Shown in pieces: positions 1-7,795 of a stretch of 17,963 nt of DNA. The notes under the pieces were generated by a model. The model did no database searches. It was not told where the DNA came from and was given only the letters and a program-made list of their open reading frames with translations. A program made the translations under genes and the position numbers. Source of the stretch: Eubacteriales bacterium. Its GTDB lineage: Bacteria; Bacillota; Clostridia; Christensenellales; CAG-138. Where the stretch lies: assembly GCA_028701165.1 (NCBI GenBank), contig JAQVRG010000007.1, positions 1-17,963 of the forward strand, in the 5' to 3' direction. Each line of letters opens with the position of its first letter. The first letter of the stretch is position 1.

Positions 1-1111
1 CTCCTTCTGCCGCGTCGATTGGTTTTGCGGCCTTTTTTCTAAGAACGCCGCCGGACATAAGCCGCAGCAGCTTGACCGACATCAAAAGCGTAATGACGCC
101 CTCGAGCATATTGACGGCCTCCACGGGGATGTTGGTGCCGCGCTGCATGGCGCTGCCGCCCGTAGCCAAGCCCGCGAGCAGTATGGAGGCTACGGCCGTG
201 CCCGCCGGATCGAAGTTTGCAAGCAGCGCCGCCACCATGCCGCTCCATGCGTAGGCGGTGGAAAAGATCATTTGGTCGATGTAACGGTATTTGGAGCCAA
301 GCACCTCAAACGCGCCGCCAAGACCCGCCACAACGCCCGAAAGCAGCAGCACGAGATAGAGCATGCGCCTGCTGTTGATGCCGCCGTAGAGGGCGAAGCG
401 GGGGTTGAGGCCGCCCATTTTCGCCTTATAGCCGAAGCTGGTCTTCTTGAGCAGCACATAGATGATGGCGACGCATACGAGCGCCAACACAAAGCCCCAG
501 TGCAGGTTAAAGCCCTTAAAGATTTTGCCGAGCTGCGCCGTTTGCTCGATCTTGCCCGTTTGGATGGAGTTGAGGTCGAGCGCCGAGGGGTCTTTGACCA
601 CATAGTTGGTCAGATAGCTTGCGACGTTGTTTGCGATATAGTTGAGCATCAGCGTCGAGATGATAAAGGTGACGGAGAATTTGTCGTAAAGCCAGCCGGA
701 AAGGAGCGAATAGAGCGCGCCGATCACGACCGCGCCGAGCATTGCGCAGACGATCCTGACGATCCCGGGCGCGGGCAGGTAGTAGGCGATGAGCGCGGAA
801 ACCAATGCGCCCAGTATCATCTGCCCCTCGCCGCCCATGGCTTCATACCCGGAGCGCCACGCGATGCACACGGCAAGCCCGCCCATGATGATGGGCGTGG
901 CGCGCGAGAGCGTGGCGGAAAGGTAGAACATGTTGCCAAAAGCGCCGTTTACCATGATCCCGTAGGTTTTAAACACGTCCTCGCCCGCGAGCAGTATGAT
1001 GATGGCGCCCAGCGTAAGGCTGACCAAAACCGCCGCAGCGGGCTGGCAAAGCGTATCCAAAGCGCCGGCCAAGGCGCGCTTCCAGTCTCGTTTGTTCAGA
1101 TCGTCATTCAT
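1..1111 (-). CDS. ABC transporter permease of a BMP-type nucleoside importer (3' end outside window)
   Basis: This is an inner-membrane permease of the LivH/BPD_transp_2 type that accompanies BMP-family binding proteins in nucleoside import. The frame is open from ATG 1111 to the window edge, 370 codons so far, about full length for the family, so the stop should lie just outside. The start is supported by a GGGAGG site about ten bases upstream. ATG 1111 overlaps the end of the ATPase gene by eight bases, so the two are translationally coupled. Many hydrophobic segments are visible, for example residues 27-42, 72-86, 97-112, 118-138, 148-163, 206-221, 250-268 and 304-318. The conserved loop of this permease class is seen as SGYEAMGGEGQM (residues 87-98), and a cytoplasmic KMGGLNP-type loop sits around 231-237. 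BMP importers often have a second permease, which could follow off the left edge. The substrate cannot be read from the sequence; nucleoside is inferred from the family and from the neighbouring nucleoside enzymes. Confidence 0.9.
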   Translation of the reverse strand, partial: MNDDLNKRDWKRALAGALDTLCQPAAAVLVSLTLGAIIILLAGEDVFKTYGIMVNGAFGNMFYLSATLSRATPIIMGGLAVCIAWRSGYEAMGGEGQMILGALVSALIAYYLPAPGIVRIVCAMLGAVVIGALYSLLSGWLYDKFSVTFIISTLMLNYIANNVASYLTNYVVKDPSALDLNSIQTGKIEQTAQLGKIFKGFNLHWGFVLALVCVAIIYVLLKKTSFGYKAKMGGLNPRFALYGGINSRRMLYLVLLLSGVVAGLGGAFEVLGSKYRYIDQMIFSTAYAWSGMVAALLANFDPAGTAVASILLAGLATGGSAMQRGTNIPVEAVNMLEGVITLLMSVKLLRLMSGGVLRKKAAKPIDAAEG

Positions 1112-2630
1112 GGCTTTTATTCCCTCCCAGCATCAGAAGGCCAAGGCTTTTATCGTCCATTTCACCGCGCTTGCATTCACCGTTAACGCGCCCTTCAAAC
1201 AGGACGTAGATGCGGTCGGACAGGCGCATGATCTCGCTGAGCTCCGAGGAGACCAGCAGCACGCCGCCGCCGTCCGCGCGTTTTTTGAGCATTTGGTCAT
1301 GGATAAATTCCATCGCGCCTATGTCGATGCCCCGCGTGGGCTCGCAGGAGATCAAAAGCGGCGCGGACATGGACATCTCTCGCGCGACGATCAGCTTTTG
1401 GGCGTTGCCGCCGGACATTTCGTGCAGCTTCTGCGCGGGGGAGGAGGCTTTGACGTCAAACTTGCGGATCAGCTCCGCGCAGTATTGCCGTACGCGGTTC
1501 CAGTCTACAAAGCCCTTCTTGCTGAAGCCGTCGTCGTCCTCCTTGCCCATGAGGGTGTTTTCGGCAAGCGTCGCGTCGATGGCGCTGCCCCAAACAAAGC
1601 GGTCCTCCGATATGTGCGAAAGCCCCGCGTCGCGTATCTCGCGCACGCTCTTATTGGTAACGTCTTTGCCCTGCAGGCGCACCGTGCCGCCGTCCGTGTG
1701 CCGAAGCCCCGTTATACATTGGATCAGCTCCGACTGGCCGTTGCCGGACACGCCCGCGACGCCTACGATCTCGCCCGCGCCCACATGGAGGCTGACGTCG
1801 TCGAGCAGGAGCTTGTTTTCCCCTTTGAGAGAAAGCCCCGTAACCTCAAGAAGCTCTCTCGTGACCGTTTGCGGCGGGATATGCCGCGCGGGAATGTGCC
1901 TTCCCACCATGAGATAGGCAAGCTCCTCCGCGTCGGTCTCGTTTTTCATGCGCTCCGCCACGACCTTGCCGTCCCGCATGACATAGACGCGGTCGGCCGC
2001 GCTCATGACCTCCTGCAGCTTATGCGTGATGAGTACGATGCTCTTGCCCATCGCGCAGAGATTGCGCATGGTTTCAAGCAGGCTCTCCACCTCCAGCGGC
2101 GTGAGCACAGCCGAGGGCTCGTCGAATATGATGATCTCCGCGCTTTGGTAGAGTATCTTGAGAATTTCGACCCGCTGGCGAAGCCCTACGGGGCATTCGT
2201 CAATGCGCGCGTCGGGGTCGATCTTGAGCATATATTGATCCGAAAGCGCCTGCACCGTTTCGATGGTCTTTTTCTTGTCCAAGAACAGGCCCTTTGTGAT
2301 TTCGTTTTTGAATACGATGTTTTCCGCCACAGTCATGCTTTCAAACAGCATGAAGTGCTGCTGTACCATGCCGATCCCCTGCGCCATAGCGTCGGAGGGA
2401 TTGTGAAAGCGCACCTTGCGCCCCCGCACAAACACCTCGCCGGAGGTGGGCTTTTCCAGCCCGTAGAGCACCTTCATGATGGTGGACTTGCCCGCGCCGT
2501 TTTCGCCTACGATGGCGAGGATCTCGCCTTGGTTAAGATGGATGTTCACGTCGTTGTTGGCGCAAAGATCGCCATACATCTTGTAGATGTGCCGCATTTC
2601 GAATATGGGGACCCTTTGTTCCGTAGCCAT
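1104..2630 (-). CDS. ABC importer ATPase with two fused nucleotide-binding domains (BMP nucleoside type)
   Basis: This 508-residue protein energises nucleoside uptake at the inner face of the membrane. Domain 1 has a complete Walker A (GENGAGKST, 42-50), Q-loop Q90, a signature of the variant PVGLRQR type (147-153), Walker B IIIFDEP (166-172) and switch H203. Domain 2 has a Walker A without the usual lysine (GVSGNGQS, 293-300), a good signature MSGGNAQK (405-412) and Walker B ending in CEPT (429-432). A degenerate second site is normal for the sugar/nucleoside (RbsA/YufO-like) class. The start ATG has an AAGGACGG site about six bases upstream. It lies between the binding-protein gene and the permease gene, with which it overlaps by eight bases. 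The family assignment is firm; nucleoside specificity is inferred from the BMP partner. Confidence 0.93.
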   Translation of the reverse strand: MATEQRVPIFEMRHIYKMYGDLCANNDVNIHLNQGEILAIVGENGAGKSTIMKVLYGLEKPTSGEVFVRGRKVRFHNPSDAMAQGIGMVQQHFMLFESMTVAENIVFKNEITKGLFLDKKKTIETVQALSDQYMLKIDPDARIDECPVGLRQRVEILKILYQSAEIIIFDEPSAVLTPLEVESLLETMRNLCAMGKSIVLITHKLQEVMSAADRVYVMRDGKVVAERMKNETDAEELAYLMVGRHIPARHIPPQTVTRELLEVTGLSLKGENKLLLDDVSLHVGAGEIVGVAGVSGNGQSELIQCITGLRHTDGGTVRLQGKDVTNKSVREIRDAGLSHISEDRFVWGSAIDATLAENTLMGKEDDDGFSKKGFVDWNRVRQYCAELIRKFDVKASSPAQKLHEMSGGNAQKLIVAREMSMSAPLLISCEPTRGIDIGAMEFIHDQMLKKRADGGGVLLVSSELSEIMRLSDRIYVLFEGRVNGECKRGEMDDKSLGLLMLGGNKSHE

Positions 2631-2660
2631 ATATTCCGTCCTTTTGCACGATAGAGTTGT

Positions 2661-2690
2661 CCGGCGCGGGGAGATTGAACCCCGCGCCGG
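2661..2690 (-). promoter_or_regulatory. GC-rich intercistronic hairpin between binding-protein and ATPase genes
   Basis: There is a perfect 11-bp inverted repeat (CCGGCGCGGGG and its complement) with an 8-nt loop. It begins 12 bases after the binding-protein stop codon and ends about 30 bases before the ATPase start. No T-run follows it on the coding strand, so it is not a classical intrinsic terminator. It most likely protects the upstream mRNA from 3' exonucleases or acts as a partial processing point. This would give more binding protein than membrane parts, a common arrangement in ABC importer operons. Confidence 0.7.
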
Positions 2691-2702
2691 CAGAATGCGT
2701 TC

Positions 2703-3818
2703 TTACATCTGATAATCCGCTTCGGCGGGGATGGAGAGCACCAGCGTGCCCGAAACGATATCGTCAACGGCCTTTTTGCAGGTGGCGACGACGTCGTCGG
2801 TCAGGATGTCGGTGTTGCGGTAAACGCCGGGGTTGGTGATGTGCGTGGCGCCGATGGCGTTATCCACGAGCTTCTGCTCGGTGAGACCCGGGGTCAGCGT
2901 GCCCGCGAAGTACTGGTCGATGATCCAGCCCATCGTAACGCCGGTGTTCTTGAGCTGCGCCGAGAGGATGTACGGATTGTCCGGCGTGGTGGCGTCGGCG
3001 TCCTGCGCGCAGGAATAGATGTACTTGCCGTCCTTGGCAAGCTCGAGCGCGGCTTGGAAAATGCCCTCGTTGGCGGCGGCGGCGGCGCCGAAGATGTAGG
3101 TGCAGCCGGCAGCCTGCTGCTGCTTGGCATACTCATAGGCAATGCTGGTGTCGGTATAGCTGTTCGTCCAGTTGAAGATGAAGTCGGCTTCGGGGTTGAT
3201 GCTCTTTACGCCCTCCATGAAGCCCCAGCGGTATTTCCAAGAGCCGGCGCCCTCAAAGCAGCCGATGTAGCCGTAAACCTTCTCGGTGGGGAACGCGGCG
3301 CCCGCCATCACGCCCATGATGTAGGCGGCCTGCTCTTCGTTGTACATGACGCTGGTGACGTTGTCGCTGCCCGCGTCGGTGTCGATGACGGCGTACTTGG
3401 CGGCGTCGGGATAAGCGTCCGCCATGGCGGCGGCATATTCGGCGGACTGCCAGCCTACGCCCACGATCAGGTTGTAGCCCTCCACGACGGAGGCTTCATA
3501 GTTGGACTGCCACTCGTCGGTGTCGGCGCATTCCATAACGCTGTATTCGTAGCCGTATTTGTCGGCCTGTGCCTTGACCATATCCACGACCTGCGTTAAG
3601 AACAGGTTGGTGCCGACGGTATCGCAGATCACGGCGATGCGCGCCTTTTCGGCGGGCTCCTCCGCGGGCGCTGCGGGTTCGGCGGCAGGCGCTGCGGGCT
3701 CGGCCGCGGGCGCTGCGGGCTCGGCTGCGGGGGCGGGAGCAGCGGCGGGCGCCGCGCAGCCTGCCAAGCAGGAGGCCAGCATGGAGAACGCGAGAAGCAG
3801 AATGAACAGTTTCCTCAT
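2703..3818 (-). CDS. BMP family (BmpA/Med) substrate-binding lipoprotein, probable nucleoside binder
   Basis: This 371-residue extracytoplasmic binding protein is anchored by lipid. The start ATG 3818 follows a clear AAAGGAGAG site, so the longer upstream frame is not used. The signal peptide is MRKLFILLLAFSMLASCLAGC, with lipobox LAGC and Cys21 as lipid attachment; LASC with Cys17 is a second, less likely option. A low-complexity linker of AAEPAAP heptads covers residues 31-55. The mature domain starts at about residue 58 (ARIAVICDT) and shows BMP-family hallmarks: a GVGWQSAEY segment, an IDTD segment, YNEEQAAYIMG, an aromatic GCFEGAGSWKYRWGF stretch and CAQDAD. BMP proteins characterised so far bind purine nucleosides or related compounds. 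Downstream are the ATPase and permease; upstream are the acetyltransferase and the DeoR regulator. Imported ligands could be purine nucleosides including methylthioadenosine or 5'-deoxyadenosine, which is inference from context. Confidence 0.92.
   Translation of the reverse strand: MRKLFILLLAFSMLASCLAGCAAPAAAPAPAAEPAAPAAEPAAPAAEPAAPAEEPAEKARIAVICDTVGTNLFLTQVVDMVKAQADKYGYEYSVMECADTDEWQSNYEASVVEGYNLIVGVGWQSAEYAAAMADAYPDAAKYAVIDTDAGSDNVTSVMYNEEQAAYIMGVMAGAAFPTEKVYGYIGCFEGAGSWKYRWGFMEGVKSINPEADFIFNWTNSYTDTSIAYEYAKQQQAAGCTYIFGAAAAANEGIFQAALELAKDGKYIYSCAQDADATTPDNPYILSAQLKNTGVTMGWIIDQYFAGTLTPGLTEQKLVDNAIGATHITNPGVYRNTDILTDDVVATCKKAVDDIVSGTLVLSIPAEADYQM
3648..3731 (-). repeat. About four 21-bp tandem repeats encoding the AAEPAAP linker of the lipoprotein
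   Basis: Units at 3648-3668, 3669-3689, 3690-3710 and 3711-3731 are near-identical, and the last two differ at one base. They encode a flexible Ala/Pro/Glu spacer between the lipidated cysteine and the binding domain. Such repeats can change copy number by slippage, always in frame here because 21 is divisible by three. Confidence 0.8.
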
Positions 3819-3868
3819 TGTTTTTCTCTCCTTTATACTTGTTCTTATTTTAAGGCCGCAAGCGGCGC

Positions 3869-4555
3869 TTAAAAACACAGTTCGGGCGGCTTATACAGCC
3901 AATAGAGGGATTGCGGGCAGGCCGTAAGGGCCAAGGCGCGCTGGAGGGATTGTGAAACGGCGTTGTCGGGTGCTACATGGCAGTAGGGTATGCTGCCCCG
4001 CAAGAGCAGTTCCCGCATGAGATGGGTTTGCAGGCTCTTGCCAAGTCCGTTTCCCCGGTAGGCGGGCACGATCTCAAGAAGCCCCATAGCCCCCTCGGCG
4101 TGCACGCCTATGCAGCCCGCCGGTACGCCGTCAAGGAACGCGCCCAGCATGAAGTCCTCGATCCGCGCGCGTATGTACGCTTCACGCGTGTTGGGATGAT
4201 GGTAATTTTGCAGCACGAAGTCCAAGTCCTCTAAGGTCAGCCGACGGATCGAAGCGCCGCAAGGCGAAACGGTCACGCGGTTTTGGGTATAAACGAACTG
4301 CAAAACCTCCATACATTCCGTAAAGCAGCCTTCGCGCATGAGCCGCTCCGCCATTGCGCCGTCATGCAAAAGCGCCATGCCGCTGCCGCGAAGGGCGGGC
4401 AGCGCCTCCACCGCCGCGCCTGCCGCGAAAAGCTTGCCGTTGCGGGCAAGCAGCAGCCCATCCGCCGCGTCATAAAGGATAGCCGCGCCCAAATGCAGCG
4501 CCTCGCGCATATCCGCGTAGAGAAGGGGGTCTGCGAGTGAAAAGCGGGTGCTCAC
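3869..4555 (-). CDS. GNAT-family N-acetyltransferase, substrate unknown
   Basis: This 228-residue protein has a C-terminal GNAT fold. The acetyl-CoA binding motif A reads LLEIVPAYRGNGLGKSL (159-175), with the R/Q-x-x-G-x-G/A pattern at R167 to G172. The N-terminal half (about 1-100) is not a recognisable GNAT core and resembles the extra domain of GNATs in the glycine-acyltransferase/FR47 group. I chose the GTG at 4555 because its GTGA overlaps the deoR stop codon and an AAAGGGG site lies about eight bases upstream. An ATG at 4597 in the same frame has no comparable site. The gene is tightly coupled to deoR and is followed after 50 bases by the binding-protein gene, so it belongs to the same operon. 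What it acetylates (a nucleoside, an amino sugar or a protein) cannot be told from the sequence. Confidence 0.85.
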   Translation of the reverse strand: MSTRFSLADPLLYADMREALHLGAAILYDAADGLLLARNGKLFAAGAAVEALPALRGSGMALLHDGAMAERLMREGCFTECMEVLQFVYTQNRVTVSPCGASIRRLTLEDLDFVLQNYHHPNTREAYIRARIEDFMLGAFLDGVPAGCIGVHAEGAMGLLEIVPAYRGNGLGKSLQTHLMRELLLRGSIPYCHVAPDNAVSQSLQRALALTACPQSLYWLYKPPELCF

Positions 4556-5361
4556 AGCGCGCCCCTTTCCGCCGTGGCGGCGCTGGGCGGGAGGCATACG
4601 ACCAGACGAACCTTTTCCTTGGCGAACAGGCCGTTCCAGCCTTTTTTTAACGGCTCGTCCGTGATGATCTCGTCCACCTCGGAAAGCTCCACGATACGGT
4701 TGGCGCGATACCGGCCGAATTTTTCCGAATCGATCAAAAGGAAGCGCTTTTCGCTGTTTTGGAGCATCGCGCGGCGCACCTGCGCCTCCTCCTCGCTGTT
4801 ATCGGTGACGCCGAAGCGGTCGTGTATGCCCGAGCAGCTTACAAACGCCTTGTTGGCGCGGTATTCCCGCAAGATATCCGTAGCCGTATAGCCCACGAAG
4901 GAATGGGAGGTTTGCCTGAGCACCCCGCCCACGCAAATGAGCCGAATGTGCGCGCAGTCGGCAAGCGATTGCACCACGCCCAAGGCGTTGGTGATGATCA
5001 CGAGCTTTTTGTCCGCCGCGTCGCGCAGCATATGCGCAAGGTGCAGCGTGGTGGTGCTGGAATCCAGCATCAGCATATCGCCGTCCTCCACAAGTGAAAA
5101 AGCCCGCGCCGCTATGCGTTCCTTCTGCTCGACGAGCAGGGTCTGCCGCACCGCGAACGGGGCTTCCTTATCGAAGGTCTTTACCATATACGCGCCGCCG
5201 TGGACGCGCACGACGGATTTTTCTGTTTGACTAAGCTTGTCAAGATCGCGCCGTATCGTTTCATCGCTGACGCCGAAGGCGCGCCCAAGCTCCGCAACGG
5301 AGACGCTCTCCCGCTTGCTCAGTATCTCCTTGATCGCGTGATACCGGTCGATCGCCAGCAT
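4552..5361 (-). CDS. DeoR-family transcriptional regulator
   Basis: This 269-residue protein has an N-terminal winged helix-turn-helix (about 5-58; recognition region VSVAELGRAFGVSDETIRRDL, residues 20-40). A DeoRC sugar-phosphate sensor domain follows at 75-235, with the phosphate-binding DSSTTTLHLA (100-109), VGG (144-146), SCSGI (175-179) and DSEKFG (211-216). DeoR-family proteins usually repress, and are released by phosphorylated sugars. ATG 5361 is chosen because GGAGG lies six bases upstream; the 54 further codons in frame upstream have no such site and lie in the AT-rich promoter region. It heads the importer operon and is divergent from the phosphorylase operon, so it probably controls both. 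A natural inducer would be a sugar 1-phosphate or ketose 1-phosphate made by the divergent enzymes; this is inference. Confidence 0.92.
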   Translation of the reverse strand: MLAIDRYHAIKEILSKRESVSVAELGRAFGVSDETIRRDLDKLSQTEKSVVRVHGGAYMVKTFDKEAPFAVRQTLLVEQKERIAARAFSLVEDGDMLMLDSSTTTLHLAHMLRDAADKKLVIITNALGVVQSLADCAHIRLICVGGVLRQTSHSFVGYTATDILREYRANKAFVSCSGIHDRFGVTDNSEEEAQVRRAMLQNSEKRFLLIDSEKFGRYRANRIVELSEVDEIITDEPLKKGWNGLFAKEKVRLVVCLPPSAATAERGAL

Positions 5362-5623
5362 AGTAACCTCCGCGCCGCAAAAGGATGGATGTTGTTTTAT
5401 GATCGTTTCCCGCTTGATGGAATTCACTAAAAGCCACAAATTACAAAAACACCATATCATAACCCACGGGATTCGTCTAGATACATTTGAAGAATATATC
5501 GAAAAAACGGCTGAAAACGGCATGTTGACAGGAAAACCACCGCATGTTAGAATACAAACGTATCACGATTCACAAAAACAGAAAATCCAAAGCAAAACCA
5601 AATAAAAGCTCAGGAGGATCGCT
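5362..5623. promoter_or_regulatory. AT-rich divergent regulatory region between deoR and the phosphorylase operon
   Basis: These 262 bases hold no credible gene. The plus-strand promoter is at 5525-5553. Just upstream of its -35 is an octamer direct repeat, AAAACGGC at 5504-5511 and 5514-5521, exactly 10 bases apart (one helical turn). This is a plausible operator for the adjacent DeoR protein. A second candidate is TTTTATGATCGTTTCC near 5395-5410, close to the deoR start. I found no convincing -35/-10 pair for deoR itself; a TATGAT on the minus strand around 5457-5462 lacks a good -35. Confidence 0.6.
5525..5553 (+). promoter_or_regulatory. Strong sigma-A-type promoter of the phosphorylase-deaminase-isomerase-aldolase operon
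   Basis: TTGACA (5525-5530), a 17-base spacer and TAGAAT (5548-5553), with an extended -10 TG at 5545-5546. Transcription would start near 5560, giving a leader of about 64 bases before the AGGAGG site and ATG 5624. The perfect -35, ideal spacing and extended -10 suggest high intrinsic strength, so repression by the divergent DeoR protein makes sense. Confidence 0.85.
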
Positions 5624-6451
5624 ATGGAATACGACTACGCTTATTTTCAAAAAAGCGCCGACTATATTCTTGACCGCGCGGGCTTCATACCGGAGGTAGC
5701 CGTGATCCTAGGCTCCTGCCTTGGCCCTTTTGCGCAGAGAATTGCCGACCCTGTCGTGATCGACTACAAGGATATCCCGAACTTTCTCGTTTCCACAGTC
5801 TCTTCGCACGCGGGCAAGCTGATACTCGGTACGGTGGCGGGCAAAAAGGTCGTTTGCATGTCCGGCCGTTTTCATACCTACGAAGGATACGATTTTGAAC
5901 AGCTTGTCATACCCATACGCGTGTTTCAATGCCTCGGCGTGAAGGCGACGGTGCTTACAAACGCGGCCGGCGCCATCAACACGGACTACCGGCCGGGCGA
6001 TGTGATGATCATCAAGGATCACATCAAATTGACGGGCGCAAGCCCCTTGCGCGGACGCAACCTAGAGGAATTCGGGCCGCGCTTTTTCGATATTTCGCGC
6101 ATGTATACGCCGGCGCTTCGCGCGCTTGCGCTTTCCTGCGCCGAGGGAAGCGGCCTGCGCGTGCACGAGGGCGTGTATTTCTTCTTTACGGGGCCGCAGT
6201 TTGAGACCCCGGCGGAGATCCGCGCCGCGAGGATTTTGGGCGGCGACGCGGCGGGCATGTCCACCGTGACCGAAGCGCTCACAGCCGCGCATTGCGGTAT
6301 GCCGCTTCTTGGCCTGTCCGTCATGGTCAACATGGCGGCGGGCGTATTGGATACGCCCATCAGCGATGCGGAGGTGGATAGAACCGCCGCTATGATCGCG
6401 GGCGCGTTCAGCGATTATGTGGAGAAGATCATTGGCAGGATGGACGTTTGA
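5624..6451 (+). CDS. Purine nucleoside phosphorylase, trimeric (PNP/MTAP) class, 6-oxopurine type
   Basis: This 275-residue enzyme would cleave inosine-type nucleosides with phosphate to hypoxanthine (or guanine) plus a ribose 1-phosphate. Seen in sequence: phosphate-site S31 in LGSCLG, GRFHTYEGY (81-89, with R82 and H84), LTNAAGAIN (111-119), DHIKLTGASPL (132-142), GPQFETPAEIR (190-200, E194), GMSTVTEA (211-218) and VNMAAG (235-240, N236). The Glu/Asn pair (E194, N236) is what PNPs use to hold 6-oxopurines. Methylthioadenosine phosphorylases carry Asp residues at the Asn position instead. This fits a role after the downstream deaminase, on inosine, methylthioinosine or deoxyinosine. The usual GSGLG is GSCLG here. 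The start ATG has AGGAGG six bases upstream. It is the first gene of a four-gene operon. Confidence 0.92.
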   Translation: MEYDYAYFQKSADYILDRAGFIPEVAVILGSCLGPFAQRIADPVVIDYKDIPNFLVSTVSSHAGKLILGTVAGKKVVCMSGRFHTYEGYDFEQLVIPIRVFQCLGVKATVLTNAAGAINTDYRPGDVMIIKDHIKLTGASPLRGRNLEEFGPRFFDISRMYTPALRALALSCAEGSGLRVHEGVYFFFTGPQFETPAEIRAARILGGDAAGMSTVTEALTAAHCGMPLLGLSVMVNMAAGVLDTPISDAEVDRTAAMIAGAFSDYVEKIIGRMDV

Positions 6452-6468
6452 CCGGGGAGGAAAACGAA

Positions 6469-7776
6469 ATGCGGCAAAAGCTTCTTTTTAAGAATTGCAC
6501 CATACTCGCGGGCGCGGGCGAAACGGAATACGCGCCTGTCGAGAACGGGTATCTGGGCGTGGAAGGCGATACGATCGCCTACATCGGCAGGGAGAAGCCC
6601 GAGGGATACGAAACCGAAAAGGATATGCGGGGGGCGCTTCTCTGCCCCGGGCTTATCAACGCGCACACGCACGCGGCCATGACGCTGCTTCGGGGCTTAG
6701 GGAGCGGCTTGCCGCTTGACCGGTGGCTGCATGAGGCGATCTTCCCCGTGGAGGACAGACTTACGGACGAGGACATCTATGCGGGCAACGCGCTTGCGCA
6801 GATGGAGATGCTTTCTTCCGGCACGACCTCCTATTCGGATATGTACGATAAGCCCATGACCGCCGTGGAGCTTTGCGCGCAAAGCGGCATGAAGATCAAC
6901 CTCTGCCGCCCCATCTTGAGCTTTGATCCCAGCGAGCGCGCCAAGGACAGCTGGCGCGTGCAGGGTACGCTCGCGCTGTTCGACGGTTATCATATGGCGC
7001 AGAACGGGCGCGTGCGCGTGGACTTTTCCATCCATGCCGAATACACGAACCACGAGAGTCTTGTGCGCGAGTACGCGGAACTGGGCGCTGAACGCGGCGC
7101 GCGCATGCACCTGCATCTTTCGGAAACCTATAAGGAGCACGAGGAATGCAAGGCGAGGCACAATAAAACGCCCGCGCAATGGTTTTACGACCTCGGCGTG
7201 TTCGAGCTTCCCACGGCGGCCGCGCACTGCGTGGCGGTGGAGGACGCGGATATCAAGCTTATGAAAGCGTGCAATGTAAGCGCCATCCATAATCCGTCGA
7301 GCAACATGAAGCTGGGCAGCGGCTTTGCGCCCATATTGAAGATGCACGAAATGGGCGTGAACGTCGCCCTCGGCACGGACGGTACGGCCAGCAACGACAA
7401 TCTCAACATGATCGAGGAGATGCACCTTGCCGCTCTGATCCATAACGGCATTTTGCGCGATCCCACCGCGATGCCGCCCGCGCGCGTGCTTGATATGGCC
7501 ACGCGCAACGGCGCAAGATTGCAGGGACGCGCGGATACGGGCGTGCTTGCGGTCGGCAAAAAAGCGGATATCATCGCCGTTTCGACCCAAGCGCCGCATA
7601 TGCGCCCTCTACTCTCCCAGCTTCCCGCGCTTGTCTACAGCGCGCAGGGCAGCGACGTCATGATGACCATGGTGGACGGCAGCATACTCTATGAAAACGG
7701 CGAATTCAAGACCATTGACGCGGAACGCGTATACCACGACGTCGCGGCTTCCGTCAAGCGGCTGTACAATCTCTAA
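6469..7776 (+). CDS. Adenine nucleoside deaminase of the MTA/SAH deaminase family (amidohydrolase)
   Basis: This 435-residue metal-dependent amidohydrolase converts the adenine base of methylthioadenosine, S-adenosylhomocysteine, 5'-deoxyadenosine or adenosine to hypoxanthine, releasing ammonia. Metal ligands and catalytic residues are visible: HTH (H66, H68), HLSE (H216, E219), H253 in AAHC and D304 in LGTDG, with the family signatures HNPSSNMKLGSG (274-285) and ASNDNLNM (307-314). The C-terminus forms the usual beta-sandwich with the N-terminal strands. ATG 6469 is preceded by GGGGAGG at good distance; a TTG further upstream overlaps the phosphorylase stop and is unlikely. It lies 17 bases behind the phosphorylase gene. 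Which adenine nucleoside is preferred cannot be settled from sequence, since the family is broad (TM0936, DadD). Confidence 0.9.
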   Translation: MRQKLLFKNCTILAGAGETEYAPVENGYLGVEGDTIAYIGREKPEGYETEKDMRGALLCPGLINAHTHAAMTLLRGLGSGLPLDRWLHEAIFPVEDRLTDEDIYAGNALAQMEMLSSGTTSYSDMYDKPMTAVELCAQSGMKINLCRPILSFDPSERAKDSWRVQGTLALFDGYHMAQNGRVRVDFSIHAEYTNHESLVREYAELGAERGARMHLHLSETYKEHEECKARHNKTPAQWFYDLGVFELPTAAAHCVAVEDADIKLMKACNVSAIHNPSSNMKLGSGFAPILKMHEMGVNVALGTDGTASNDNLNMIEEMHLAALIHNGILRDPTAMPPARVLDMATRNGARLQGRADTGVLAVGKKADIIAVSTQAPHMRPLLSQLPALVYSAQGSDVMMTMVDGSILYENGEFKTIDAERVYHDVAASVKRLYNL

Positions 7777-7795
7777 AACCTGAGGAGGAAATGAA

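Noticed and set aside
272..1186. Plus-strand open frame of 304 codons opposite the permease gene
   Set aside because: The minus strand encodes a clear membrane permease running off the edge; the plus translation has no domain-like character.
996..2654. Long plus-strand open frame (552 codons) opposite the ABC ATPase gene
   Set aside because: It is antisense to a protein with complete Walker and signature motifs, has a His/Arg/Ala-rich meaningless translation, and arises from high GC content.
3819..3868. Terminator or promoter between the acetyltransferase and binding-protein genes (GCCGC/GCGGC hairpin and a TATAAA)
   Set aside because: The hairpin is short with no T-run, and the TATAAA overlaps the ribosome site, too close to the start codon to serve as a -10.
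5362..5523. Possible 54-residue N-terminal extension of the DeoR protein
   Set aside because: It would cover the AT-rich promoter region and has no ribosome site, while GGAGG precedes ATG 5361 and the family begins at that Met.
6697..7599. Minus-strand open frame of 300 codons opposite the deaminase gene
   Set aside because: Antisense to a gene with all amidohydrolase motifs; composition is a typical GC shadow.
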